Source: Polaromonas sp. JS666
Lineage (GTDB): Bacteria; Pseudomonadota; Gammaproteobacteria; Burkholderiales; Burkholderiaceae_C
Direction of reading: 5' to 3'
Length of the DNA stretch: 64,000 nt
Assembly: GCF_900103405.1 (NCBI RefSeq)
Contig: NZ_FNHX01000015.1
Span: 1 to 64,000 of the forward strand
Below are positions 35,552 to 44,927 of the stretch, piece after piece (within the stretch, counting starts at the first letter, position 1; the number at the start of each line of letters is the position of its first letter). Made by a program: the position numbers and the translations under genes. The notes under the pieces are model-generated. The model worked only from the letters and a program-made list of their open reading frames with translations, searched no databases and was not told where the DNA came from.

Positions 35552-36460
35552 ATGGACGCTCTTATTCACGATCTCCCCTTCGACCCTGCAGGCATCAAGG
35601 GTCTTTCGGAAAAGTTGCTGCGCAGCCACCACCAGAACAACTACAGCGGTGCGGTCAAGCGACTCAATGCCATCCGCGGCCGGCTGCGGGAGATGCCTTT
35701 CGCGACGGCCACCGGTTTCGAGCTGAATGGACTCAAGCGCGAGGAACTTATCGCCACGAACTCGATGCTGCTGCACGAGCTGTACTTCGACTGCCTCGGT
35801 GCCACCAGTGAGCCGTTGGCACCTGCTGCGGTGCTCGCGCTGCAATCGAATTTTGGGAGCGTTGAACGATGGCGTGAGGAGTTCACCGCCATGGGCAAGG
35901 CCATGGCCGGCGGCTCCGGCTGGGTGCTGCTGATATTCCAGCCGCGAGAAGGAACCCTGGTGAACCAGTGGGCCGCCGACCACACGCACGCGGTGGCTGG
36001 TGGCATCCCCATCCTGGCGCTCGACATGTACGAGCACGCCTATCACCTGGATTTCGGCGCGGCCGCCGGGCAGTATGTGGACGCCTTTATGGAGAACATC
36101 AACTGGACGCGAGTGTACGAGCGCTACCAGGCCGCCGTGGAGACCTCAAGCGAACCGTTCGCCGCCACCGCGGACGACCTCGCCGGCGCTCACGTTCTGG
36201 ACGTCCGCCGGGCCGGTGTCTTCGACCAGGCGGACACCCTCATCCCTGGCGCGGAGTGGCGAGACCCGGCCGAAGTAAACGCCTGGTCCGCGCAGTTGCC
36301 CAAGGACAAGCCTGTGATGGTCTATTGCGTGTATGGGCACGAGGTCGGGCGATCCACAGCCATGCGCCTGCGCGCGGCTGGCGTCGATGCCAGATTCCTG
36401 AGCGGCGGCATCGACGGCTGGAAAGCCGCCGGCCGGCCGCTCGCGGCAAAGCAAGCCTGA
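35552..36460 (+). CDS. Superoxide dismutase-rhodanese fusion (ChrC-ChrE like)
   Basis: The 302-residue protein fuses two domains found as separate chrC and chrE genes in some chr operons. Residues 1-200 are an Fe/Mn superoxide dismutase; my manual alignment places ligands at H26, H75, D158 and H162 (LDMYEHAYHLDF). The gateway His30/Tyr34 pair of SodB aligns with Asn30 and Ala34. Residues about 205-302 are a rhodanese domain with active-site C259 in YCVYGHEVGRST. Chromate reduction creates superoxide and attacks thiols, so the pairing suits detoxification. No signal peptide, so it is cytoplasmic. Confidence 0.88.
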   Translation: MDALIHDLPFDPAGIKGLSEKLLRSHHQNNYSGAVKRLNAIRGRLREMPFATATGFELNGLKREELIATNSMLLHELYFDCLGATSEPLAPAAVLALQSNFGSVERWREEFTAMGKAMAGGSGWVLLIFQPREGTLVNQWAADHTHAVAGGIPILALDMYEHAYHLDFGAAAGQYVDAFMENINWTRVYERYQAAVETSSEPFAATADDLAGAHVLDVRRAGVFDQADTLIPGAEWRDPAEVNAWSAQLPKDKPVMVYCVYGHEVGRSTAMRLRAAGVDARFLSGGIDGWKAAGRPLAAKQA

Positions 36461-36523
36461 GGAGTGATTGCCAGCAGAAATGCGCGTTGCCGGTTGCACG
36501 CGTGAGCGTTCAAGGAGTTGATC

Positions 36524-37561
36524 ATGCCCAGGCCTTCCGTCGCATTGCTATATCCCGGCGATCGCGCCATGCGGAACCGTGCAGATCCAGCTGAAAGCCG
36601 CTTTGCCGCTTTGTTCGAGGCGTTTGCAAGCGCTGGAGTAACCGCCGTCCCGGCCGTGTACAACGACGCCTTCGCCGAGGAGGTGGAGGCGCAGTTGCGC
36701 GACTGCCGCCTTGTGCTGACCTGGTGCAACCCCATCGAAGGTGGACGAAGGCGGGATGTTCTGGATGCCATGCTGCGACGGGTTGCCGACTTGGGGGTTG
36801 TGGTCAGCGCGCACCCCGAGACCATCCTGAAGCTGGGAACCAAGGACGTCTTGTTCCACACGCGCGATCTCCCGTTCGGCAGCGACGTTTGCCGAATCGA
36901 AAGCCCCAAACAGCTTGAGGAGGAATTGCCGGAACGACTCCGCCAGGGTCCACGGGTGCTCAAGCAATACCGGGGGCATAGCGGGATCGGTGTCTGGCGT
37001 GTGGAGCTGGTTGGCCCCATTGGCACACCCGCGTGCCTGCGTGTGCGTCACGCCCAGCGTGGCAGCGACGAGGAGCTGATGGAACTTCCGGCGCTCCTGG
37101 CAAGACTGGCTCCGTACTTCGAGCCGGCGAATGGTGGACACATGGTCGACCAGGCGTGGCAACCGCGGTTGGCCGAAGGCATGGTTCGGGCCTATCTGGT
37201 GGAAGGTCGCGTCGAAGGATTCGGGCTCCAGTCCGTGAATGCGCTCTACCCTGCCGCGCCGGGCGAGCCTGCCCCGCAACCAGGCCCGAGGCTGTACCAC
37301 GCGGCGAACCTGCAGCAATTCCAGGCGCTGAAGGAACGGCTCGAGACCGGGTGGATCGAATTGTTATGTGCGCGCGTCGGCCTCGCGCGCGAGCAGCTTC
37401 CCTTTTTATGGGACTGCGACTTCATGTTCGGCGAACGCCCGGCCGACGCATCGGAGCGCTACGTGCTCTGTGAGATTAACGTCAGCAGCGTAGCCCCGTT
37501 CCCGGACTCCGCAATCCAGCCACTGGTTTTGGCTGTGCAACGTCGTCTGGAGCAGATTTGA
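36524..37561 (+). CDS. Cj0069-family ATP-grasp-like protein
   Basis: The 345-residue protein looks like the Cj0069 family, with ATP-grasp-like features. GPRVLKQYRGHSGIGVWRVE resembles the Lys plus glycine-loop part, and a late WDCDFMFGERP with CEINVSSVAPFP resembles the metal-binding acidic residue and E-x-N motif. The N-terminal LLYPGDRAMRNRADPAESRF is family typical. No substrate is known to me. AAGGAG lies 6 nt before the ATG. It follows the SOD-rhodanese gene by 63 bp on the same strand and may be part of the chromate operon. Confidence 0.7.
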   Translation: MPRPSVALLYPGDRAMRNRADPAESRFAALFEAFASAGVTAVPAVYNDAFAEEVEAQLRDCRLVLTWCNPIEGGRRRDVLDAMLRRVADLGVVVSAHPETILKLGTKDVLFHTRDLPFGSDVCRIESPKQLEEELPERLRQGPRVLKQYRGHSGIGVWRVELVGPIGTPACLRVRHAQRGSDEELMELPALLARLAPYFEPANGGHMVDQAWQPRLAEGMVRAYLVEGRVEGFGLQSVNALYPAAPGEPAPQPGPRLYHAANLQQFQALKERLETGWIELLCARVGLAREQLPFLWDCDFMFGERPADASERYVLCEINVSSVAPFPDSAIQPLVLAVQRRLEQI

Positions 37562-37654
37562 TCCAGGTGATCGCGGCTTCGGCCCTGGCCGGGCTGGCCT
37601 GAACGCCACCACGGGCGCCCCGCGCGCCGGGCGCGGTATGCTCAAGCCTTCGTG

Positions 37655-39541
37655 ATGGAACCCTCAGCCGCCCCAGCACCCCGGTCATCAATTCCGCTCC
37701 TGGAACGCCTGTTCGGCGACTGGGTGCGCGAAGTGTCGCCCGCCAGCGTGCGTGCCGACGCGATGGCCGGCCTGCTGGGCGCGGTGCTGGTGCTGCCGCA
37801 AGGCATTGCCTTCGCGACACTGGCCGGCCTGCCGCCGGCCTACGGCCTGTACACCGCCGTCATTCCCTGCATCATCGCCGCGCTGTTCGGCTCCAGCCGG
37901 CATGTCATGTCGGGCCCGACCAACGCCAACTCGCTGGCCTTGTTCGCCATGCTCTCGCCGCTGGCCATGGCCTTCAGCCCGCTGTACATCCAGCTCGCGC
38001 TGGCCGTCACCGTGATGGTGGGCGTCATGCAGTGGCTGATAGGCGCGCTGCGCCTGGGTGTGCTGGCCAACTTCATCTCGCCGGCCGTGCTGTTTGGTTT
38101 TACCTCGGGCGCCGCGCTGCTGATCGCCGTGCACGCCCTGCCCGATTTGCTGGGCCTGGCCGCCGCGCCGGAGCACAGCGCGGCCGCCGTGCTGGGGCAT
38201 GTGCTCACCAACCTCACGTCCGCCCAGCCGCTGGCGCTGGGCGTCGCGGCCATCACGCTGGGTGTGGCCCTGCTGCTGCGCCGCCTGCGCCGCAACTGGC
38301 CTTATATGCTGGTCGGGTTGGCGGTGGCCACCGCGCTGGCCTGGGTCTGGAGCAGCTGGTTGTACCCTGGTGCCCAGCCCTCGGCCTCGCTGCGCACCGT
38401 GGGCCAGATTCCCGTGCCCTGGCCGCGCTTTGAGCTGCCGCGCATCAGCTGGGCCCAGGCCGCCGACCTGGTCGGCCTGGCTTTTGCGCTGACCATCGTC
38501 GCCCTGGGCCAGGCGATCTCGATCGCCAAGACGGTGGCGCTGCGCTCCGGCCAGCGCATAGACGCGAATCGCGAGTTCCGCGGCCAGGGCCTGTCCAACA
38601 TCGTGGGCGGGTTTTTCTCGAGTTATGTGTCCTGCGGTTCCATGAACCGCTCCATGCCCAACCTGGAAGCCGGCGCGTGCACGCCGCTGGCCTCGGTGTT
38701 TTCCGCCGTGCTGCTGCTGGCGCTGGTGGCCGTCAGTGCGCCGCTGCTTGCGCAGATCCCCATGGCGGCGCTGGCGGCGCTGCTGGTGCTGGTGGCTTTC
38801 GCGCTGCTCGACGCCGCGCGCTGGCGCCAGCTGTTCACCCTGAGCCGCAGCGACTTCGGCGTAGCACTGGCCACCATGGCGGCGACCGTGACCCTAAGGC
38901 TGGAAATCGCCATCCTGCTGGGCATGATCTTGTCGCTCATGTCCTTCCTCTATCGCACCTCAAAGCCCGCGATGCGCACCATGGGCTTTGACAGCCGAGG
39001 CCTGGACCGCCAGTTCGTGGTGATCGACAACTCGCCCGATGCGGGCCTGGAAACCAAAAAATCGCCGGGCCCTGACGGGCCCGACGAAGCGCCGCGCCAG
39101 GTGCTGCCCGAGTGCCCGCAATTGAAGCTGCTGCGCATGGAGGGCGAGGTTTATTTCGGTGCGACCCAGCATGTGGCCGACATCCTGCACGCTCTGCGCA
39201 CCCAGCCCCAGCCGCAAAAACATCTGCTGGTCATGGGCAAGAGCATGAACTTCATCGACCTGGCCGGCGCCGAGCTCTGGGAGGCCGAACTCGCCGCGCG
39301 CCGCGCCATGGGCGGCGACCTGTACTTCCACCGGCCGCGGCCCGAAGTGATACGCATGTGGCGCAAGACCGGCTTTACCAGTGTGCTCGGGTCCGAACAC
39401 CAGTTCCCCGACAAATTCACCGCGATCGCCACCATCTTCAACAAGCTGGACCCGGACATTTGCCGGCGCTGCACGGCGCGGATATTCTGGGAATGCAAAA
39501 CCGCGCCCGGTCCCGACACAGCCGCCGCACCCGTAGCCTGA
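37655..39541 (+). CDS. SulP family anion transporter with STAS domain
   Basis: The 628-residue protein has a SulP membrane domain of about fourteen helices (residues 30-430), with the signature VLVLPQGIAFATLAGLPPAYGLYTAVIPCI, and a C-terminal STAS domain (about 480-590, LLVMGKSMNFIDLAGAELWE). Family members carry sulfate, bicarbonate, or other anions; the substrate is not evident. The unusual C-terminal tail has a Cys-rich CRRCTARIFWEC. The start is the ATG at 37655 (GTG at 37652 is possible). It could import sulfate, whose uptake routes also admit chromate, but adjacency to the chr operon is the only link. Confidence 0.92.
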   Translation: MEPSAAPAPRSSIPLLERLFGDWVREVSPASVRADAMAGLLGAVLVLPQGIAFATLAGLPPAYGLYTAVIPCIIAALFGSSRHVMSGPTNANSLALFAMLSPLAMAFSPLYIQLALAVTVMVGVMQWLIGALRLGVLANFISPAVLFGFTSGAALLIAVHALPDLLGLAAAPEHSAAAVLGHVLTNLTSAQPLALGVAAITLGVALLLRRLRRNWPYMLVGLAVATALAWVWSSWLYPGAQPSASLRTVGQIPVPWPRFELPRISWAQAADLVGLAFALTIVALGQAISIAKTVALRSGQRIDANREFRGQGLSNIVGGFFSSYVSCGSMNRSMPNLEAGACTPLASVFSAVLLLALVAVSAPLLAQIPMAALAALLVLVAFALLDAARWRQLFTLSRSDFGVALATMAATVTLRLEIAILLGMILSLMSFLYRTSKPAMRTMGFDSRGLDRQFVVIDNSPDAGLETKKSPGPDGPDEAPRQVLPECPQLKLLRMEGEVYFGATQHVADILHALRTQPQPQKHLLVMGKSMNFIDLAGAELWEAELAARRAMGGDLYFHRPRPEVIRMWRKTGFTSVLGSEHQFPDKFTAIATIFNKLDPDICRRCTARIFWECKTAPGPDTAAAPVA

Positions 39542-39546
39542 AGCCC

Positions 39547-40380
39547 ATGCCCCAATTCGCCGCCAATCTCAGCTGGATGTACACCGAGCTTCCCATGGCT
39601 GAACGTTTCGCCGCCGCCGCGCGCGACGGCTTCACGGGCGTGGAAATCCTCTCGCCCTACGTCTGGGCGCCGGACGAACTCAAGGCCATGCTGCAGCGCC
39701 ACGGCCAGCAACTGGTGCTGTTCAATGGGCCGCCGGGCGGCGTAGACCCGGCCGGCATCGAAAAAGCCTGGGCCTCTTCGCAAAAAGGCACGGCCTGCCT
39801 GCCCGGCCGTGAGGCCGAGTTCCGTGCCGGCATCGCGATCGCGCTGGAGTACGCCCAGGCCCTGGCCTGCCCGCGCATCCATGTGATGGCCGGCGTGTTG
39901 CCCGTGGGCGTGGAGCGCGAGGCGGTGCAGCCCACCTATGTGAACAACCTGAGCGAGGCGGCCGCGCTGGCCGCCAGGGTCGGCGTGGAGCTGCTGATAG
40001 AGCCCATCAACACCCGCGACATCCCGCGTTTCTTTCTGAACCGGCAGGACCATGCGCACGAAATCATCCGTGAAGTGGGCGCGGCCAACCTCAAGGTGCA
40101 GATGGACCTCTACCACTGCCAGGTCGTTGAGGGCGACCTGGCCATGAAGCTGCGCAAATACCTGCCCACCGGCCATGTCGGCCACCTGCAGATCGCCGGC
40201 GCGCCGGGCCGCCATGAGCCCGATGTCGGCGAAATCAATTACCCCTATCTGCTGGCGCTGCTCGATGAGCTGGGCTACGGCGGCTGGGTGGGCTGCGAAT
40301 ACAAGCCGCTGCGCGGCGCCCAGGCCAATGCCACAAGCGACGGGCTGGGCTGGCTGAAAAAATTTCGCGAACGCGCCTGA
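39547..40380 (+). CDS. hyi: Hydroxypyruvate isomerase (Hyi / OtnI family)
   Basis: The 277-residue TIM-barrel enzyme is of the xylose-isomerase-like superfamily. The start MPQFAANLSWMYTELPMAERF, the segment LFNGPPGG and the conserved IEPINTRDIPRFFLN and KVQMDLYHCQVVEGDL are typical of hydroxypyruvate isomerase. GAPGRHEPDVGEINYPYL adds a metal-site signature. It interconverts hydroxypyruvate and tartronate semialdehyde; an OtnI-like 2-oxo-tetronate isomerase role is the alternative. It starts 5 bp after the SulP gene. Confidence 0.9.
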   Translation: MPQFAANLSWMYTELPMAERFAAAARDGFTGVEILSPYVWAPDELKAMLQRHGQQLVLFNGPPGGVDPAGIEKAWASSQKGTACLPGREAEFRAGIAIALEYAQALACPRIHVMAGVLPVGVEREAVQPTYVNNLSEAAALAARVGVELLIEPINTRDIPRFFLNRQDHAHEIIREVGAANLKVQMDLYHCQVVEGDLAMKLRKYLPTGHVGHLQIAGAPGRHEPDVGEINYPYLLALLDELGYGGWVGCEYKPLRGAQANATSDGLGWLKKFRERA

Positions 40381-40389
40381 GCGCGTTCG
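40368..40389. terminator. GC hairpin spanning the hyi stop codon
   Basis: CGAACGCGC (40368-40376) pairs perfectly with 40381-40389 around loop CTGA, covering the stop codon. There is no T run. It lies between two convergent genes (hyi and alkB) and may slow or end transcription from either side. Confidence 0.35.
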
Positions 40390-40407
40390 CGCCTACTCAG
40401 CACCTGC

Positions 40408-41061
40408 TCAGCGAGCGCGGCGAAACGTCAAATTGATGCGCTGCCGGCCCAGGCGCGCATGCTCGCCCTCAGTTAGTGGTGCCACGCCGTGGTAGGCCAG
40501 CCGCGACGGACCGCCCCACACCGCCACGTCGCCATGCAGCAGGCGGTAGCGCGCGGGTTTGTCGCTGCGCTTCAAGCCGCCGAACAGGAACACCGCCGGC
40601 AGACCCAGCGATACCGACACAATGGGCGCGTCCAGCTGGCCCTCGTCCTTGTCCTGGTGCAGCGATAGGCGCGCGCCGGGTTCATAGCGGTTGATCAGGC
40701 AGGCGTCCGGACGGAAGTTGCCGAAACCGGCTTGCGCGGCGGCCTTTAAAGCGAGCTCGGAAAAGCATGTCGGCATGGGCGGCCAGGGCTTGCCCGAGAG
40801 CGGGTCCCTGGGGTCATAGCGGTAGCCGCTGCGATCGGACACCCAGCCCAGCTCGCCGCAGTTGCTCATCGCGACCGACATGGTGTAGCCGCCCGGCGTG
40901 ACCAGGTGGCGCAGCGGCGCGGCCGCGGTGACTGCTTCCACGGCTTGCAGCAGGGCTTCATCGACCTCCAGGGCAAAGCCGCGCAGCAGCGCCGCGCCCG
41001 GCGCGATGGCCTCGGGCGCGGCATAAGGCGCCGGCGCATCGTCAAAAAGCCCCAGGGTCAC
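40408..41061 (-). CDS. alkB: Alkylated DNA repair dioxygenase AlkB
   Basis: The 217-residue Fe(II)/2-oxoglutarate dioxygenase reverses 1-methyladenine and 3-methylcytosine damage. The HxD metal motif is in SLHQDKDE, the distal His in AYHGVAPL, and the Arg pair for 2OG near RINLTFRR. INRYEPGARLSLHQDKDE is the AlkB signature. Length equals E. coli AlkB. The next gene on the same strand, another 2OG oxygenase, ends 36 bp upstream, so the two may be cotranscribed. Confidence 0.95.
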   Translation of the reverse strand: MTLGLFDDAPAPYAAPEAIAPGAALLRGFALEVDEALLQAVEAVTAAAPLRHLVTPGGYTMSVAMSNCGELGWVSDRSGYRYDPRDPLSGKPWPPMPTCFSELALKAAAQAGFGNFRPDACLINRYEPGARLSLHQDKDEGQLDAPIVSVSLGLPAVFLFGGLKRSDKPARYRLLHGDVAVWGGPSRLAYHGVAPLTEGEHARLGRQRINLTFRRAR

Positions 41062-41097
41062 ACCATCTCCTTGATCGCTTTGCGGCGCGAGCGGCCA

Positions 41098-41823
41098 TCA
41101 CTCAGCGTCATGAAAAATAATCCCCAGCGTATGCCGGTGGCCGCTGCGCACCGTGCTCACGCCGTGCCGCATGTTGACGCGGTAAAAACCGCGGCTGCCC
41201 TGCACAGGCCGGTGGTGCACGGCAAACACCACGGCATCGCCCTGCTGCAAGGGCACTACCTCGGGCCGTGACTGCATGCGCGGGCGCTGTTCGGTCAGCA
41301 CAAATTCGCCGCCGGTGAAGTCTTCGCCCGGCCGCGACAGCAGCACCGCGACCTGGAGGGGAAACACGTGCTCGCCATACAGGTCCTGATGCAGGCAGTT
41401 GTAGTCGCCGGGCCCGTATTGCAAGAGCAGCGGCGTGGGCCGCTGCTGGCCGGCCTGGTGGCAGCGCGCGAGGAAATCGGCATGGTCGTCCGGATAGCGC
41501 ACGTTTATGCCCATGGCCTGGTTCCAGGCATTGGCCACGCCGACCAGGCGCGGGTAAAGCGTGGCGCGCAGCCGCGCCACGATGTCCGGCAGCGGGTAGC
41601 TGAAGTATTGGTATTCGCCCTGGCCGAAGCCGTGGCGCTGCATCAGCACGCGGCTGCGGAAATGGCGCGCGTCGGCATACAGTCCGGCCACGGTTTTGCA
41701 TTCGCGTGCGCTCAGCAGCTGCGGGAGCACGGCGTTGCCGTGGAGGTCCAGCGCGGCGGTGGTAGTGGCCCAGTCATCCGTGTCAGCGGGCAACAGGGAA
41801 AGTGTGCTGGAAAGAGGTGGCAT
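41098..41823 (-). CDS. 2OG-Fe(II) oxygenase
   Basis: The 241-residue protein is a second Fe(II)/2-oxoglutarate oxygenase. The metal ligands appear as CLHQDLYGE (HxD) and the His of RHGVSTVRSGHRHTLG near the C-terminus. GGEFVLTEQRPRMQSRPEV is typical of prolyl-hydroxylase-like and AlkB-adjacent oxygenases. The ATG at 41823 begins MPPLSST; the frame is open upstream, but that part lacks conserved features. It lies directly upstream of alkB. Its substrate is unknown. Confidence 0.85.
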   Translation of the reverse strand: MPPLSSTLSLLPADTDDWATTTAALDLHGNAVLPQLLSARECKTVAGLYADARHFRSRVLMQRHGFGQGEYQYFSYPLPDIVARLRATLYPRLVGVANAWNQAMGINVRYPDDHADFLARCHQAGQQRPTPLLLQYGPGDYNCLHQDLYGEHVFPLQVAVLLSRPGEDFTGGEFVLTEQRPRMQSRPEVVPLQQGDAVVFAVHHRPVQGSRGFYRVNMRHGVSTVRSGHRHTLGIIFHDAE

Positions 41824-41923
41824 ACGGCGGTTCGTGAGGCGATGGAAGAGCCATCGATACCCCCAGGATAAATCCGCCGGCTCGCTTGCGCTCGCCGGAT
41901 CCGGACATTTCATTGAGCCTTTG

Positions 41924-42340
41924 TCAGGCCGCCAGCTCAGTCAGGATAGGGCAATCAGGCCGGCTATTGCCCTGGCAGCAGTGCGCCAGGTGGCCCAGGG
42001 TCTGCTTCATGGCCTCCATCTCGGCAATGCGGCGCTCCAGGTCGGCCACATGGGCCATTGCGATGCGCTTGACGTCGGCGCTGGCGCGGCGCTTGTTCTG
42101 CCAGAGCTTGAGCAGTTCGGCGATCTCGGCCATGCTGAAACCCAGCGCGCGGGCGCGGCGTATGAAGCGCAAGGTGTGCACCTCTTTTTCGCCGTACTGG
42201 CGGTAGCCCGCGTCGCTGCGGTGCACCGTGGGCAGCAGGCCCAGCGATTCATAGTGGCGAACCATCTTGGCCGATACGCCGGAACGCGCGGCGGCCTGGC
42301 CGATGTTGAGGGGGCCTGTGTTATCAAGGGTTTCAGTCAT
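41924..42340 (-). CDS. cueR: Copper-responsive MerR-family regulator CueR
   Basis: The 138-residue protein has the MerR N-terminal winged helix ([26 protein letters not shown]), the second helix-turn-helix ([19 protein letters not shown]), a long dimerisation helix, and the Cu(I)-binding loop [13 protein letters not shown] with the two ligand cysteines. This loop is diagnostic of CueR rather than other MerR proteins. It overlaps the 3' end of copA by 8 bp on the same strand and would activate the two 19-bp-spacer promoters upstream of copA and copZ. Confidence 0.95.
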   Translation of the reverse strand: MTETLDNTGPLNIGQAAARSGVSAKMVRHYESLGLLPTVHRSDAGYRQYGEKEVHTLRFIRRARALGFSMAEIAELLKLWQNKRRASADVKRIAMAHVADLERRIAEMEAMKQTLGHLAHCCQGNSRPDCPILTELAA

Positions 42341-44774
42341 GGGTGTTTCCTTTCCAGCGGCGCAGCAGCAAGGCATTCATCACCACGCTGGCGCTGCTCA
42401 GCGCCATGGCGGCGCCGGCGATCACGGGGCTCAGCAGGCCCAGCGCGGCCAGCGGTATGCCGACCACGTTGTAAACAAAAGCCCAGAACAGGTTCTGGCG
42501 TATCTTGGCGTAGGTGCGGCGCGAAATGTCGATCGCGCCGGCCACCAGCGCCGGGTCGCCGCGCATCAGCGTGATGCCGGCCGCGTGCATGGCCACGTCG
42601 GTGCCGGTGGACATGGCAATGCCCACGTCGGCCGCAGCCAGGGCCGGCGCGTCGTTGATGCCGTCGCCCACCATGGCCACGCGCCCGCCCTGGGCCTGCA
42701 CGCCGGCCTTGAGCTGGCCCATGATGGCTGCCTTGTCTTCCGGCAGCACCTGGCTGTGCACCAGGTCTATGCCCAGCTGCCGCGCTACGGTTTCGGCACT
42801 GCCGCGGTTGTCGCCGGTCACCAGGGCGGTTTGTATGCCCAGCGCGTGCAGGCGGGCCATGGCCGGCGCGGCGCTGCTTTTGAGCGTGTCGCCAAAGGCC
42901 AGCAGCCCCAGCAGCTGGGGCGTGCCCATGACGTCGGCGAGCCAGGACACCGTGCGGCCCTGGGCTTCGAGTTCCCTGGCGCGCGCATCCAGGGCCGCGA
43001 AGCTGCCGAGGTCCAGGCCCAGCTCCTGCATAAAGCGCGGGCTGCCTAGCCGCAGTTCGCGACCGGCCACCACGGCGGCCATGCCGCGACCGGCGACGGC
43101 GCGCAGCTGTGTTGCAGCGGGGATTTCAAGCTGCTGCTCCATCGCGCGCCGCATGACCGCGCGGGCCAGCGGGTGTTCGCTGCCCGACTGGATGGCGGCG
43201 GCCCAGGCCAGCAGTTCCTGCTCCGCGATGCCCTGGGGTTGCAGCGCCACCAGCTCGGGCTTGCCCTCGGTCAATGTGCCGGTTTTGTCAAAGGCCACGA
43301 CCTTGAGGCTGTGCGCGACTTCCAGCGCCTCGGCGTCCTTGATCAGGATGCCCTGGCGGGCGGCGGCCCCGGTGCCCACCATGATGGCGGTGGGCGTGGC
43401 CAGGCCCAGCGCGCAGGGGCAGGCAATCACCAGCACGGCGACGGCGTTCAGGATGGCGGCTTCCCAGTTCTGCGTGGCCAGGCCCCAGCCCAGCAGCGTG
43501 ACCAGCGCAATGCCTATGACCACCGGCACAAAGACGGCACTGATCTGGTCCACCAGGCGTTGAATCGGCGCTTTTTTGGCCTGGGCCGACTCCACCATGC
43601 GCACGATGCGCGCCAGCGTGGACTCCGCGCCTATGGCGGTGGTGCGCACGACGATCAGGCCTTCGGCATTGACCGCGCCGCCGGTCACACGTTCGCCCGC
43701 GTGTTTGGCCACGGGCAGGCTTTCGCCGGTGATCAGGGATTCGTCGACCTGGGTGGCGCCTTCGACGATTTCGCCGTCCACCGCGATGCGTTCGCCGGGC
43801 CGCACCACCACCAGGTCGCCGAGCTGGATGTCTTGCAGGGCCACATCCTCGTCTTTGCCATCACGCCGCCGGCGCGCGGTGTCGGGGCGCAGTGCCTGCA
43901 GTGCGCGGATCGCGGCGGTGGTCTGGTGCTTGGCACGCGCCTCCATCCATTTGCCCAGCAGTACCAGCGTGATGACGACGGCCGAGGCTTCAAAGTACAG
44001 ATGGGCCATACCGTGGCCGCCGTGGCGCAGCAGCTGGTAGACGCTCAGGCCGTAGGCGGCCGAGGTGCCCAGGGCCACCAGCAGGTCCATATTGCCGGTG
44101 CCGGCGCGCAAGGCCTTCCAGCCCGCGCGGTAAAAACGTGCGCCCAGCCAGAATTGCACCGGGGTGGCGATCAGCCATTGCAGCCAGCCATCGAGCATCC
44201 ACTCCCGGCCGAACAGCGCACCCACCATGGGCAGGGCCAGCGGCGCCGACAAAGCGGCGGCCAGCGCGACAGGCCACCAGGCGGCGGCGGGTTTGTTGGC
44301 GCGGCTTTCGCCGGCCGCCGGGATGTCACGCGCCTGATAGCCGGCCTTGGCCACCGCCTCGATCAGCGCGGGCAGCATGGCGGCGCTGCCGGCCACGCTG
44401 ACTTCCGCGGTTTCGGTCGCGAGGTTGACGCTGGCCGAGAGCACGCCTGGCACCTGCTGGAGCGCTTTTTCCACGCGCGAGACGCAGGAGGCGCAAGTCA
44501 TGCCCTCTATCCTGAGCCTCAAGGTTTGTTCGGCCACGCTGTAGCCGGCTTTCGCGACGGCGGCCTTCAAGGTATCCATGCCGACATCGCCGCGTGCCTT
44601 GACGCTGGCCTGCTCGGTTGCGAAATTGACGCTGACGTCCTGCACGCCGGGGACATCGGCCAGCGAGCGTTCCACGCGCGCCACACAGGACGCGCAGCTC
44701 ATGCCCTGGACGGGAAACCGCCATTCGGCCAGCGCGGCGGCGGGCGGGATTTTCAGGGAGGAAGTGGTGTTCAT
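42333..44774 (-). CDS. copA: Copper-exporting P1B-type ATPase CopA
   Basis: The 813-residue protein has two N-terminal heavy-metal-binding domains ([15 protein letters not shown] and [15 protein letters not shown]), eight membrane segments, the CPC metal channel motif [12 protein letters not shown], phosphorylation motif [10 protein letters not shown], the SEHPLARAV motif in the nucleotide domain, and [16 protein letters not shown]. All catalytic elements are intact, so it exports Cu(I) to the periplasm. The ATG at 44774 (MNTTSSLK) follows the promoter region at normal distance. cueR overlaps its end; copZ is divergent. Confidence 0.97.
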   Translation of the reverse strand: MNTTSSLKIPPAAALAEWRFPVQGMSCASCVARVERSLADVPGVQDVSVNFATEQASVKARGDVGMDTLKAAVAKAGYSVAEQTLRLRIEGMTCASCVSRVEKALQQVPGVLSASVNLATETAEVSVAGSAAMLPALIEAVAKAGYQARDIPAAGESRANKPAAAWWPVALAAALSAPLALPMVGALFGREWMLDGWLQWLIATPVQFWLGARFYRAGWKALRAGTGNMDLLVALGTSAAYGLSVYQLLRHGGHGMAHLYFEASAVVITLVLLGKWMEARAKHQTTAAIRALQALRPDTARRRRDGKDEDVALQDIQLGDLVVVRPGERIAVDGEIVEGATQVDESLITGESLPVAKHAGERVTGGAVNAEGLIVVRTTAIGAESTLARIVRMVESAQAKKAPIQRLVDQISAVFVPVVIGIALVTLLGWGLATQNWEAAILNAVAVLVIACPCALGLATPTAIMVGTGAAARQGILIKDAEALEVAHSLKVVAFDKTGTLTEGKPELVALQPQGIAEQELLAWAAAIQSGSEHPLARAVMRRAMEQQLEIPAATQLRAVAGRGMAAVVAGRELRLGSPRFMQELGLDLGSFAALDARARELEAQGRTVSWLADVMGTPQLLGLLAFGDTLKSSAAPAMARLHALGIQTALVTGDNRGSAETVARQLGIDLVHSQVLPEDKAAIMGQLKAGVQAQGGRVAMVGDGINDAPALAAADVGIAMSTGTDVAMHAAGITLMRGDPALVAGAIDISRRTYAKIRQNLFWAFVYNVVGIPLAALGLLSPVIAGAAMALSSASVVMNALLLRRWKGNTHD

Positions 44775-44781
44775 GGGAGGC

Positions 44782-44812
44782 AGTCTGAACCTTACCATCA
44801 TGGGAGGGTCAA
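44782..44812 (-). promoter_or_regulatory. CueR-type promoter of copA
   Basis: On the minus strand TTGACC (-35, 44812-44807) and CAGACT (-10, 44787-44782) are separated by 19 bp, the over-long spacer typical of MerR-family control. The spacer holds a dyad, ACCTTACCAT...ATGGGAGGGT (44789-44809), close to known CueR sites. Confidence 0.85.
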
Positions 44813-44861
44813 GCCCCGGGGACAATAGCCACAGCCGCGGGGAGGGCTTGGCCGGCCTGGC

Positions 44862-44892
44862 TGGACTTTGTCCCCGTGGGAAGGTTCAGACT
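44862..44892 (+). promoter_or_regulatory. CueR-type promoter of copZ
   Basis: TGGACT (44862-44867) and CAGACT (44887-44892) are separated by 19 bp. The spacer (44868-44886) contains a less symmetric dyad whose right half GTGGGAAGGT matches CueR operators. It drives the rightward copZ gene at 44928. Confidence 0.75.
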
Positions 44893-44927
44893 CCTCCCAA
44901 CCCTTTTAATAACGCCCAAGAGGTTCT

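Noticed and set aside
35552-35650. Impression that the SOD domain lacks its first iron ligand
   Set aside because: Aligning the HHQ motif directly to SodB suggested Leu at the ligand position, but anchoring on the downstream Leu-Asn and Val places H26 at the ligand site, so the ligand set is complete.
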